From: Hydrogenovibrio sp. 3SP14C1
GTDB lineage: Bacteria > Pseudomonadota > Gammaproteobacteria > Thiomicrospirales > Thiomicrospiraceae
Assembly: GCF_029625905.1 (NCBI RefSeq)
Contig: NZ_JARTLM010000008.1
Span: 1-64,000 of the forward strand
Reading direction: 5' to 3'
DNA length: 64,000 nt
Numbering within the stretch: position 1 is the first letter of the stretch; the number at the start of each line of letters is the position of its first letter. Below the pieces are notes generated by a model, which did not search any database, was not told where the DNA came from, and saw nothing but the letters and a program-made list of their open reading frames with translations. A program made the translations under genes and the position numbers. Shown here piece by piece: positions 25,187 to 34,846 of the stretch.

Positions 25187-27835
25187 ATGACTAAAAACAT
25201 TCCTCAAGAACACTTCCTAAAAGATTATCAAGCGCCAGATTATGAAATTAAATCGGTTTATTTAACTTTCTATCTGTCACCCAATAAAACTCAAATCGTT
25301 AACCATATGGTGATTGAGGCTAAGCATGGTAACAAGCCATTAGTATTAGATGGTGACGAATCGCTAACGTTGATTTCTGTAAAAGAGAATGACCGTTTAT
25401 TGGGGAAAGAGAATTATCAGCTTAACTCTGACTCTTTAACGTTATTTCCCAAATCAAACCAATTTGAGTTGGAAATTATTACTGAGGTTAACCCTGAAAG
25501 TAATACTTTTTTGGAAGGGCTTTATCGGACGAGTGGAAATTATTGCACCCAGTGTGAGGCGGAAGGGTTCAGGCGCATTACTTATTATATGGATAGGCCT
25601 GATGTTCTAAGTTTCTTTACCACGAAAATTGTGGCGGATAAATCCGAAAGTAAAGTTTTATTATCTAATGGAAATTTGATTGATTCAGGCGAATTAGAAA
25701 ATAATCAGCATTATGCTGTTTGGGAAGATCCTTATAAAAAACCGTGTTATTTGTTTGCTTTGGTTGCTGGTAATTTAGAGGTAATCGAGGATAGTTTCGT
25801 TACCCAGGAAAATAGAAAAGTCGCTTTAAAAATTTATGTGGAAGCCCGTAACATTGATAAATGTGAGCATGCCATGACTTCGTTGAAGAAGTCGATGCGA
25901 TGGGATGAAGAGCGGTTTGGGCTAGCTTATGATCTAGATATTTATATGATTGTCGCTGTAGATGATTTCAATATGGGTGCGATGGAGAATAAAGGGCTGA
26001 ATGTCTTCAATTCCAAATACGTACTTGCCAAGCCTGAAACAGCAACAGATCATGACTTTGAAGGAATTGAGTCTGTCATTGGGCATGAATATTTTCATAA
26101 CTGGACGGGCAACCGTATTACCTGTCGAGATTGGTTTCAATTAACGTTAAAAGAAGGGTTGACGGTTTTCCGAGACCAGGAATTCTCTGCTGACATGCTG
26201 TCCCCGGATGTTAAAAGAATAGAAGATGTTAAGCGACTTAGGAGCAACCAGTTCCCTGAAGATGCTGGACCGATGGCACATCCTATTCAACCACAGTCCT
26301 ATATTGAGATGAATAACTTTTATACGATGACAATTTATGAAAAAGGGTCTGAAGTGGTTCGTTTATACCACACCTTATTAGGAGAGGCTGGCTTTCAAAA
26401 AGGAATGAAGCGATATGTCGAACTTTTTGATGGGCAAGCGGTAACGGTTCAAGATTTTCGCCAAGCAATGGCGGATGCTAATCATGTGAATTTGGATCAA
26501 ATGCATCATTGGTACGTTCAATCTGGAACACCTCATTTGAAGGTTACTAAGACTTATAATCCAATTACTAAGTGCTTGGCATTAAAATTTTCCCAGTTCT
26601 TGAACGGTAAGCAGGTTCATTTGCCATTGCTGATTCCTGTGCTATTTGGATTCATGGATGAAGAAGGGCATCCAATTCCTATAAAACCGTCGATCAGTAC
26701 TAAAAATAAAGTCAGCCAGACAGAAAAAGGGACTTTGTTAAAGGTCACCCAGTTAAATGATACTTTTGAGTTTATGGGAGTCACAACGACACCTTGTCTT
26801 TCTTTGTTAAGGCATTTTTCGGCCCCTGTTTATCTTGATTATGATGCAACAGAAGCAGAGTTGATGGTATTGGCATCACATGATTCTGATAGTTTTGTCC
26901 GTTGGGAGTCTATTCAAAAACTCGCTATGATGAATCTAAAAGAGAATGTCACGCGTTTTGAAAACTCAAAGCCAAGCATCTTTTTAGATAGCTATCAGAC
27001 GGCATTTAAAGCAGTTCTTGAGGACAATGAAATTGATTCCGCGCTTAAATCACTGGCGATGGCTTTGCCCGATATTACCTATTTTTCTGAGCAATATGCC
27101 GAAATGAATATGGATGCGATCATCGCCTCGCATAAATTTTTGAAACAAGCGATTGCTGAGTTTTTTGAAGAACCAATGCTAGAGATTTATCAGGGCTTGC
27201 AGCAAGCTGAGCAAACTAAGTATCAATATCGCAAAGAAGACATAGCCAGCCGAATGTTAAAAAATCGCTGTCTTAGCTATTTGTTACAGTTGCCGCAACA
27301 TTTTGAGCTGGGTCTAGCGCAATATCAACAGCATCATAATATGACCGATGTGTTAGCTGCTTTAGACGCTATGAACCATCTTAATCGAGTTGAAAGAGCG
27401 CAGTGTTTGGAAGATTTTTATGATAAATGGCAATCAGATAACTTGGTAATGGACAAGTGGTTTGCACTGCAGGCCAGTGCACAATCCAAGTCTGCATTGG
27501 ATGAGGTGAAGAAATTAACGACGCATCCAGACTTTACCTACCACAATCCTAATCGGCTTCACAGTCTTATAGGCGTGTTTGGTCGAATGAATTTTGTCGG
27601 GTTTCATACCAAAACGGGTGAAGGATATCAGTTTCTGGCAGAAGAAGTGCTTAAGATTGATAAGATTAACCCTCAAGTCGCAGCCCGTTTAACCTCTTTT
27701 TATAGTCAGTGGCAGCGACTCGCCGAACCGAGAAAAACATTGATGCGTGAAGCTATAGAGCAGATTGCCAATACTGAGCATCTCTCAAAAGATGTGTTTG
27801 AAATTGCTTCAAAAACATTAACATTGCATGACTGA
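25187..27835 (+). CDS. pepN: Aminopeptidase N
   Basis: A zinc metallo-aminopeptidase (M1 family) of 882 residues, near the 870 of E. coli PepN. The exopeptidase signature GAMENKG is present, and the zinc site is HEYFH (His300, Glu301, His304) with the third ligand Glu323, 18 residues on (HEXXH-x18-E). The N-terminal beta domain, thermolysin-like domain, beta sandwich and C-terminal helical domain of the family all fit in length. It removes N-terminal residues from peptides in the cytoplasm. It is followed after 8 bp by the LpoA-like gene. Confidence 0.97.
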   Translation: MTKNIPQEHFLKDYQAPDYEIKSVYLTFYLSPNKTQIVNHMVIEAKHGNKPLVLDGDESLTLISVKENDRLLGKENYQLNSDSLTLFPKSNQFELEIITEVNPESNTFLEGLYRTSGNYCTQCEAEGFRRITYYMDRPDVLSFFTTKIVADKSESKVLLSNGNLIDSGELENNQHYAVWEDPYKKPCYLFALVAGNLEVIEDSFVTQENRKVALKIYVEARNIDKCEHAMTSLKKSMRWDEERFGLAYDLDIYMIVAVDDFNMGAMENKGLNVFNSKYVLAKPETATDHDFEGIESVIGHEYFHNWTGNRITCRDWFQLTLKEGLTVFRDQEFSADMLSPDVKRIEDVKRLRSNQFPEDAGPMAHPIQPQSYIEMNNFYTMTIYEKGSEVVRLYHTLLGEAGFQKGMKRYVELFDGQAVTVQDFRQAMADANHVNLDQMHHWYVQSGTPHLKVTKTYNPITKCLALKFSQFLNGKQVHLPLLIPVLFGFMDEEGHPIPIKPSISTKNKVSQTEKGTLLKVTQLNDTFEFMGVTTTPCLSLLRHFSAPVYLDYDATEAELMVLASHDSDSFVRWESIQKLAMMNLKENVTRFENSKPSIFLDSYQTAFKAVLEDNEIDSALKSLAMALPDITYFSEQYAEMNMDAIIASHKFLKQAIAEFFEEPMLEIYQGLQQAEQTKYQYRKEDIASRMLKNRCLSYLLQLPQHFELGLAQYQQHHNMTDVLAALDAMNHLNRVERAQCLEDFYDKWQSDNLVMDKWFALQASAQSKSALDEVKKLTTHPDFTYHNPNRLHSLIGVFGRMNFVGFHTKTGEGYQFLAEEVLKIDKINPQVAARLTSFYSQWQRLAEPRKTLMREAIEQIANTEHLSKDVFEIASKTLTLHD

Positions 27836-27843
27836 CATTAACA

Positions 27844-29298
27844 ATGATGGCTTTTATTCAATTTTCTAAAACCGTATCGACGTCATGGTGTCTTGTTAAG
27901 CTTCTAATCAAGACATGCGGGCGTACAGGCTTGTTGCCAGTGGCAATATTTGCCTATTCCTTACCTGCCTTGTCGGTTGATTTTCAGCCTGAGCTTGAAT
28001 CAAAAAATCAGGTAGGTTTAGAACAGCCTGAGTCGAGCCTTTCGCTTGATCAACAAATCAAGTTAATCGATCTTGAAATTTTGTTATTGAAGGCAGAGCT
28101 TGCCCAAAAAAATGCTCAAAAGGATCAAGTGCGAGCCTATCTTTCTGAGTTCAGGGTGCAGGGTGCAGGTATTGAACTACCTTTGAATCTTCAAAATCGA
28201 ATGGCAGCATTAAAGCTTTACTTGAATCAATCTGTCCAGGCACATGAGGAAACTGCTCAAGTGTTTGTGTTTAAACCAGATCGAATTTTAGCTGTTTTGC
28301 CAATGTCAGGTCCTTATGCTCAGGCAGGGCAAAAGGTTTATGAGGGACTGAAGTCGTCTTTAAAATCGATTTATCCAGATAGCAATCTGGAGGTGTTGGA
28401 TTCTAATATTTACGATTCTATGTTTGAAGCTTGGGAGTGGATTAGACTCTATCAACCAACGTTTATTTTTGGCCCATTGATTAAAGAGAATGTTGAAGCA
28501 CTTAATCACTTGGAACTAAATGCGCCCATGCTAGTCTTTAATGAGCTCGAAAACCCTTCTCCTTTAGTTAAATCTTTTGTTCCTTTGTCGAATAGGGATG
28601 CGGTAGACAAGTTGGTTTCACTGGTCAAAAAGGCGCATTATCAAAGAATTATTGTTTTAACAGACGATTCGGATAATTCACAAGCATTAATGAATGACTT
28701 TAAAAGCCATTGGTCAGAGCAAAGTTTAGTGTATCCAGTGGATATTCAAGAGCAACCTATTGTCTCAAACGTTGATCAAGCGTTAGAAAAATCGGTAAAC
28801 TCAATTAAGTCAATCAGCCGGAAAGCTTGGTTGCAAAGAACTATTCGGTCGCCAATTCAATTTACAGAACGACCACGACAAGACCTGGAGTTGGTCGTTA
28901 GCTTTTTGCCTTATCGGCTTGCTATGCAAATTTCACCTATACTTGAATACTATCAACTTAGTTCTGTCCCGCACATTTGGCTACCTTCAAAGCGTCCAAG
29001 CGTTGATGAGTTTACGTCCAGTCTTCCTTTTTGGCAGGCCACTTCTGCCATTCTTCCTGTGTCCTATGCCCGTTCAGTTAAGCAAAATAAAGAAAATGCC
29101 GACTCAAATAAGCACGTTGGCATTTTTTATGCTTTAGGGGAAGTGGCAGCAAAAGCTGTCATTGAAACGACGCGACAACACTCGATGGTAATGAACACTC
29201 AATTAGGTCAGTTAACCTTAGATGAGAGTCAAAACCTGCATTTTTACCCAGACATTTATTGGTTGGATACGGGTGTGTTCGAAAAGTTAACTGACTAG
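27844..29298 (+). CDS. LpoA/LppC-like periplasmic protein (penicillin-binding protein activator fold)
   Basis: A 484-residue protein with an N-terminal hydrophobic signal region (about 25-45), a helical stretch with a short coiled coil (about 65-95), and a periplasmic-binding-protein-like region (about 145-484, with ILAVLPMSGPYAQAGQKVYEGLK typical of LppC/LpoA). LpoA activates the bifunctional transpeptidase PBP1A at the outer membrane. Here there is no lipobox cysteine after the signal, and the N-terminal TPR part of enterobacterial LpoA looks shortened. It would therefore be a soluble or anchored relative. It is close behind pepN and ends in a palindromic terminator. Confidence 0.65.
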   Translation: MMAFIQFSKTVSTSWCLVKLLIKTCGRTGLLPVAIFAYSLPALSVDFQPELESKNQVGLEQPESSLSLDQQIKLIDLEILLLKAELAQKNAQKDQVRAYLSEFRVQGAGIELPLNLQNRMAALKLYLNQSVQAHEETAQVFVFKPDRILAVLPMSGPYAQAGQKVYEGLKSSLKSIYPDSNLEVLDSNIYDSMFEAWEWIRLYQPTFIFGPLIKENVEALNHLELNAPMLVFNELENPSPLVKSFVPLSNRDAVDKLVSLVKKAHYQRIIVLTDDSDNSQALMNDFKSHWSEQSLVYPVDIQEQPIVSNVDQALEKSVNSIKSISRKAWLQRTIRSPIQFTERPRQDLELVVSFLPYRLAMQISPILEYYQLSSVPHIWLPSKRPSVDEFTSSLPFWQATSAILPVSYARSVKQNKENADSNKHVGIFYALGEVAAKAVIETTRQHSMVMNTQLGQLTLDESQNLHFYPDIYWLDTGVFEKLTD

Positions 29299-29329
29299 GG
29301 ACTTTCTTTTTAAGCAAGGTAGTTTTTAA

Positions 29330-29353
29330 AAAATAGCCAGGCCTGGCTATTTT
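29330..29353. terminator. 24 bp palindrome with CCAGGCCTGG core (copy 6)
   Basis: A perfect palindrome around the core at 29337-29346, after the LpoA-like gene and 64 bp before the Pro-Glu repeat gene. The T-run is short. Confidence 0.75.
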
Positions 29354-29416
29354 GATGGAAGCGATACTGGCTTATTAAAAAGCGTTTTTAATTTAATCTG
29401 TTTTGAGGATACAAGC

Positions 29417-30823
<1,407 letters not shown>

Positions 30824-30847
30824 TAAGAATCATTACTAGGAATATGA

Positions 30848-31105
30848 ATGCTTATAAAATTATTAAAACGAGGGTTCATCATAATCAGTTTGATTAATTT
30901 AATGGCTTGTAGCAGTGCAACCACGACTTATTCGATGCCAAGCTATTATGAAACGAGTGCCGTTTCAAATATTAAGTATCGTCATGGCTGCGAATATTAT
31001 GTGGACGATCTTAAGTATCGCGAGCAACGGAATAATTGTACGGAAGGTCAGTCGAATGATTGGGTGGCTCACCGGACTTATAGAAAACAATCTTTTTTTG
31101 AGTAA
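30848..31105 (+). CDS. Small lipoprotein of unknown function
   Basis: An 85-residue protein with a basic, hydrophobic signal peptide and a lipobox ending in Cys21 (INLMAC), so it should be lipidated. The mature part is short and Tyr-rich, with two further cysteines (RHGCEYYV and NNCTEG) that could form a disulfide. I know no family for it. It lies 24 bp after the Pro-Glu repeat gene and 15 bp before flgP, in the same direction. It may assist FlgP or the outer-membrane part of the flagellum, by position only. Confidence 0.6.
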   Translation: MLIKLLKRGFIIISLINLMACSSATTTYSMPSYYETSAVSNIKYRHGCEYYVDDLKYREQRNNCTEGQSNDWVAHRTYRKQSFFE

Positions 31106-31120
31106 AACGGAGAAACTGTT

Positions 31121-31753
31121 ATGAAAAAGCAGACTTTATTATTAACGGCATTAACCAGTGCCTTTGTATTAGCTGGTTGTACATCACAACCCCCTAAAAA
31201 TGATTATCAATCAAAGCAGGAATCTAAAGTAGATAATGCTGAACCTACTGTTAAAGTTAAAGCAGAAGCTGAAATTGAATCAGTAGAAAAAGATAAAGTT
31301 CAAGCGAACACTGAATCAGAACAAAAAGTTGTTTATACAGTGAATAAAAAATCTCATGAACCAGAACTGATCAAGATTTCTGGTATTGGTTATGGTGCTG
31401 AAAGTACCTTTGAAGGCTATACGCCTGGTCAACGTCGATTAATGGCGATTCGTTCAGCTAAATTGGATGCTTATCGTTCGCTTGCTGAGCAACTTTATGG
31501 CATTAAAATTGACAGTAATACCTCGGTAGCCACCTTAACAGCGCAAAACGATAGTTTTAGAGCACGGGTTGATGCCCTAGTAAGAGGCGCTAGACTTGTG
31601 AGTATTACGCCTTTAGCTGATCATAACTACGAAACCATCTTAGAAGTATACGTTGATAAAAGCTTCTTTAACAACACCTTTGTTTACACGCACGATGCGT
31701 CTAAAAAATCGACTATTTCAGTTGATGAGTTCCAAGGCTTAGGAGGACGTTAA
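31121..31753 (+). CDS. flgP: Flagellar outer-membrane lipoprotein FlgP (LPP20 family)
   Basis: A 210-residue lipoprotein with lipobox VLAGC (lipidated Cys20), a Lys/Glu/Val-rich linker (about 30-75) and a C-terminal LPP20-type domain (about 80-195: GQRRLMAIRSAKLDAYRSLAEQLYG and VDALVRGARLVS). FlgP is needed for motility in Vibrio and Campylobacter, where it forms part of the basal disk at the outer membrane around the H ring. GGAGA precedes the ATG. The neighbouring flgA, flgM, flgN, cheV and flgT genes match the Vibrio arrangement and support the call. FlgO was not found beside it. Confidence 0.82.
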   Translation: MKKQTLLLTALTSAFVLAGCTSQPPKNDYQSKQESKVDNAEPTVKVKAEAEIESVEKDKVQANTESEQKVVYTVNKKSHEPELIKISGIGYGAESTFEGYTPGQRRLMAIRSAKLDAYRSLAEQLYGIKIDSNTSVATLTAQNDSFRARVDALVRGARLVSITPLADHNYETILEVYVDKSFFNNTFVYTHDASKKSTISVDEFQGLGGR

Positions 31754-31796
31754 CTCTTAATGAATCAAGTGTTAGTGTTCCATTAGGAGAAAAGTG

Positions 31797-32093
31797 ATGA
31801 AAAAAATAACCTTTTTGGTTTCTATAATGTTGATGCTGTTCACTTTTCAGACCATTGCGGAAGCCGCTAGTATTAGTACACGGGTTCGTATATTAGAAGG
31901 TAAGGTATATAAGCAAAGCAAGCTGATTAAGCAGCAAGCTAGGCAAAATAGATCTAACTCGCAAGAGCTTAAAAATGGGCTTAAGGATATAGAACAACTA
32001 AAATTAGAAGTGAAGAATTTTATGAGCGAGCAAGAAGCGGCGACTCAAAAGAAACAAAAAACTTCTAAAGATAAACGGTATTCTTTTCCTTAA
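31797..32093 (+). CDS. Small secreted coiled-coil protein
   Basis: A 98-residue protein with a clear signal peptide (about 1-23, ending AEA-A) and a mature part that is almost all charged helix with heptad spacing, then a Lys-rich tail. ATG 31797 has AGGAGA six bases upstream and is preferred over the GTG three bases earlier. It is the last gene of the unit with the Pro-Glu repeat protein and FlgP, followed by a terminator. No family recognised. Confidence 0.6.
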   Translation: MKKITFLVSIMLMLFTFQTIAEAASISTRVRILEGKVYKQSKLIKQQARQNRSNSQELKNGLKDIEQLKLEVKNFMSEQEAATQKKQKTSKDKRYSFP

Positions 32094-32140
32094 CCAAAAG
32101 TGTTAAGAATGTCACAACATGTTTTACTCAAAATTCGAAG

Positions 32141-32161
32141 CCGGCTTTAGCCGGTTTTTTT
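32141..32161 (+). terminator. Terminator of the flgP unit
   Basis: A CCGGCT/AGCCGG stem with a 2 nt gap, followed by seven T. Confidence 0.85.
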
Positions 32162-32250
32162 GTATCATTAATCTTTATAAGTGCTTTGAGAATGAGTTTA
32201 AGGTCAACGGTGCAATAGATTTAAAAAGAAGTGTTTCCGGTAGAAATAAA

Positions 32251-32273
32251 AAAAGCCCTTAAAAAGGGCTTTT
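32251..32273 (-). terminator. Terminator of the pilZ gene
   Basis: A perfect 10 bp stem (AAAAGCCCTT / AAGGGCTTTT) with a 3 nt loop. The minus strand has a T-run after it. Confidence 0.85.
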
Positions 32274-32308
32274 AAATAAGAGTGAAATGCGAGGTTTATC
32301 AAAGAAAA

Positions 32309-32881
32309 TTATTGTCTTTGTTGGTTCGCCATTTCAATTTCTTTGCCTTGAATAAAATAAACCAATTTTCTACGATCGTCTTCAGATAAGTTGTCGTATT
32401 CCAAAGCAATAGTCGATGCTGTTGCAATATCTTTATCAGGGATGATTTTGATAATGCTGCAGCGAACCAGTACCGGAGGTTCATCTTCTAAAGGCTGGAT
32501 AAGTAAATCAACCTTGTCACTTTCTTTGACCGGTTCATGCACTTTGATTGCAACGCCTCCAGCACTGATGTTTACCATTTGTTGTGGGATTGCATGCACG
32601 AGTTGTTTTTTATCAACTGTTTGCAGTAAAAAATTTAGTTTACTGTTCAGTGCTGTTAAAGCTGTTGATAGTAGTGCACTTTTTTGCCCAATCTGGGAAA
32701 TGATAGTATGGATCTGTTCATCCAGTTCATTCAAGTTTTCCATGAAATATTTCTCAATATAACCAGAATCAGCTTGAAGAGGAAGTGGGTTGTTTTTGGC
32801 ATCTTCAGCGGAAATGATATGGTAACTGCATGGCAGCATCACATCAATTCTAAAGAAAGAGCGACTATTTTTAGAGGCCAT
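32309..32881 (-). CDS. PilZ-domain protein (c-di-GMP receptor)
   Basis: A 190-residue protein. The N-terminal RSFFR (7-11) and the later NISAGGV fit the two halves of the PilZ cyclic-di-GMP motif (RxxxR and D/NxSxxG). A helical region of about 75 residues between them is an unusual insertion, while the C-terminal beta-barrel (about 110-180) is normal. Such proteins link c-di-GMP to flagellar braking, as YcgR does. The gene lies at the end of the flgA-flgM-flgN direction and has a sigma-54-like promoter match upstream, which ties it to motility. Confidence 0.8.
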   Translation of the reverse strand: MASKNSRSFFRIDVMLPCSYHIISAEDAKNNPLPLQADSGYIEKYFMENLNELDEQIHTIISQIGQKSALLSTALTALNSKLNFLLQTVDKKQLVHAIPQQMVNISAGGVAIKVHEPVKESDKVDLLIQPLEDEPPVLVRCSIIKIIPDKDIATASTIALEYDNLSEDDRRKLVYFIQGKEIEMANQQRQ

Positions 32882-32969
32882 TATTATTTTCTCTTTTAAC
32901 TTTCAAATTAAACATATATTAATGCATATGTTTTCAGGATGTAAGGTTTTAGTATTGAATTTTACTTAA

Positions 32970-32985
32970 AGCAGAAAATAAGCCA
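32970..32985 (-). promoter_or_regulatory. Sigma-54 promoter candidate of the pilZ gene
   Basis: The minus strand reads TGGCTTATTTTCTGCT, with GG and GC 10 bp apart, 88 bp upstream of the pilZ ATG and just past flgN. Confidence 0.5.
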
Positions 32986-33012
32986 AGTAAGCATTTGTGA
33001 GGTTGATGTGAC

Positions 33013-33507
33013 TTAAGCTTTTCCTAGTGGATTGGATTTTGTTTCTGAAGTCGCAGCTTTTCCAGAAGAACCGTAGGTTTGCGCATTCTGATCCTGTCCG
33101 GTAAACACGTTTAAGAGTGTTTGATTCATGTTTTTCAATGCCTGTACTGTCATACCATTGATGATATTTTTTTCGTAACATTGAGTCGCTAAATCGACAG
33201 CGTGTTGCAATTGACGTTGCGTTTTTTCAGATAGGTTTTGAACGGAATCAACTAATAGTAGTTCTTTTAAAGAAAGTCGAACGCTATTATCAGGAGATAA
33301 GTTTGTTGATAGCCAGTTAAATGATTGCGTAAGACGTTCTGAAAGGGTTTCTTTTTGTTCAAGAATGCTGATAAGAGGGGAGATATCTGATGTCTTTAAG
33401 ACACTTGCTTCTTGATCTAGGATAGATTCAAAGGTGTTTAAATCTTCAAGCAACTGATCAAGACGTTGGGGAATATCTTTTGTGTCAGTTACTTGAGTCA
33501 TAAACAT
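33013..33507 (-). CDS. flgN: Flagellar export chaperone FlgN
   Basis: A 164-residue mostly helical protein of the FlgN family, the cytoplasmic chaperone for the hook-filament junction proteins FlgK and FlgL. The pattern of Leu- and Glu-rich helices (LLEDLNTFESILDQEASVL, ISILEQKETLSERL) and the C-terminal helix plus disordered tail fit the family. It lies 16 bp downstream of flgM, the normal pair. AAGG stands seven bases before the ATG at 33507. Both client genes, flgK and flgL, are present further along. Confidence 0.85.
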   Translation of the reverse strand: MFMTQVTDTKDIPQRLDQLLEDLNTFESILDQEASVLKTSDISPLISILEQKETLSERLTQSFNWLSTNLSPDNSVRLSLKELLLVDSVQNLSEKTQRQLQHAVDLATQCYEKNIINGMTVQALKNMNQTLLNVFTGQDQNAQTYGSSGKAATSETKSNPLGKA

Positions 33508-33523
33508 GCCGTACCTTCAGCGC

Positions 33524-33829
33524 TTAACTGCCTGCTAGTAAAACTTCGGTTTGGATTAATTTGTTGGCCACTTTTTCAGCGTCTACTTGGTAAGTTCCAT
33601 CTTTAATGGACTCTCGTAACTCTGCAATACGTGCTGAATTATCAATGCTGCTTGCGGCCGCTTGTTTTTCAAGATTGTTTACTTGAGATGAAACATCTGT
33701 CAAAGTGACTTTATCCGTATCTTTAGAAGCATTGGATGCAGCAGGTGATGTATTACCTTTTGGTGAATTGCTCGCTGAATCATTCAAGCGATTATTCACT
33801 AAAGTTTGGTTGATATTTTTAATATCCAT
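33524..33829 (-). CDS. flgM: Anti-sigma-28 factor FlgM
   Basis: A 101-residue FlgM, which holds back FliA (sigma-28) until the hook is complete and FlgM is exported. The N-terminal half is Ser/Asn/Ala-rich and likely disordered. The C-terminal half has the sigma-binding helices (ARIAELRESIKDGTYQVDAEKVANKLIQTEVLL) typical of the family. ATG 33829 is preferred, with GGGGAT upstream, over a longer TTG start. It lies between flgA and flgN. A sigma-28 promoter match 62 bp upstream gives the expected feedback loop. Confidence 0.92.
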   Translation of the reverse strand: MDIKNINQTLVNNRLNDSASNSPKGNTSPAASNASKDTDKVTLTDVSSQVNNLEKQAAASSIDNSARIAELRESIKDGTYQVDAEKVANKLIQTEVLLAGS

Positions 33830-33890
33830 GACGTAAATCCCCAATTTGTCTCTTGTATTTTAACAATTAATTTATCTGTATCTACATTAT

Positions 33891-33916
33891 TTATCGACAA
33901 ATTCCTAATAACTTTA
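33891..33916 (-). promoter_or_regulatory. Sigma-28 promoter of flgM-flgN
   Basis: The minus strand reads TAAA, 14 bp, GTCGATAA, close to the FliA consensus TAAA-N15-GCCGATAA and with the same spacing as the flagellin promoter at 59245. It is 62 bp before the flgM ATG. Confidence 0.65.
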
Positions 33917-33941
33917 GTTTTTTTTTAAGGTTTTTTGTTCT

Positions 33942-34679
33942 TTAAGGAACGAGAACTGTGTTTGGAGCAATAACTATGCCTTTTACTATTTTTTTAGAAG
34001 ACAGGTTTTCGACCGGAACTTGTTGGTTTTTAACACCGTCTTTTAATGCCTTTCCAACCGACTCTACTTTAATGTTACCGATATAGGTAATAATCGTAAC
34101 ATTATTGTCTTCCAAAACTAAATAAGGCGGTTGTAACTGCCTTACCGTTAAAATGCTATTGGGTGAAATCCCTCTTTTAGCCCTCATGCCGATAGCACTT
34201 TCAATGTCTATTAATGCGCCTGTTTTTGTTTTTTGGTATGGAACTAATTCCAGTTTCACATCATCTTTATTTATAACGGCCTGTTTTAAGATTGCTTTAG
34301 TTGTCATGACCACAGGCACATCACCTTCTACCGTTGCGGTGACATATACTTTCCATTCTGGCGCGGGACAGACAAGGCGTAGAGTCATTCTTCCATAAAG
34401 TTTTTCTGGTGCTTTGTCTTCCAAAATCAATGTTCCTTGGCACTTTGGAAGTTGCAGGCGCCGGCTAAATTCTCGGATATCTATTTGCGCATTATAAACT
34501 TTTTGGTCAGTTTTTTGCTTTAGGTGTGATCGTACCATCTTGTACAGGGTGTCAAGCGGTTGACTCTCTGGTTTGTGAGATATGTTATCGGCTCGCACGA
34601 TGGTACTGTTGAGCATAGAAGCACTCAGAATGAAAAGGGCGACAGGAAGGTGTTGAATAAACAGTTTTATGGGTCTCAT
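33942..34679 (-). CDS. flgA: Flagellar P-ring assembly chaperone FlgA
   Basis: A 245-residue periplasmic protein that helps the P-ring subunit FlgI assemble. An N-terminal signal peptide (about 1-30) is followed by the FlgA N-terminal domains and a C-terminal SAF-like domain (MRAKRGISPNSILTVRQLQPPYLV and GIVIAPNTVLVP). Its length is near the 219 of Salmonella FlgA. It is on the minus strand before flgM, and divergent from cheV. Confidence 0.92.
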   Translation of the reverse strand: MRPIKLFIQHLPVALFILSASMLNSTIVRADNISHKPESQPLDTLYKMVRSHLKQKTDQKVYNAQIDIREFSRRLQLPKCQGTLILEDKAPEKLYGRMTLRLVCPAPEWKVYVTATVEGDVPVVMTTKAILKQAVINKDDVKLELVPYQKTKTGALIDIESAIGMRAKRGISPNSILTVRQLQPPYLVLEDNNVTIITYIGNIKVESVGKALKDGVKNQQVPVENLSSKKIVKGIVIAPNTVLVP

Positions 34680-34742
34680 TTAGATACTTTTGATTGCGTT
34701 TTGCTTGCTATTAGGTTTTCAGTTATATTAACTGATATTGAA

Positions 34743-34768
34743 TGAATTATCATTGTTGTCTTCGATAA
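34743..34768 (+). promoter_or_regulatory. Sigma-28 promoter candidate of cheV
   Basis: TGAA, 14 bp, TTCGATAA: three mismatches to TAAA-N14/15-GCCGATAA. It lies 78 bp before the cheV ATG, almost the same distance as for the first flagellin. Confidence 0.4.
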
Positions 34769-34846
34769 GAAGTCTTTGTAAAGAGCTTGAAAGGCTTTTT
34801 GAAACAAACACAATGGCACAAATAAAAAGTGTGAAGGTGGCTTTAA

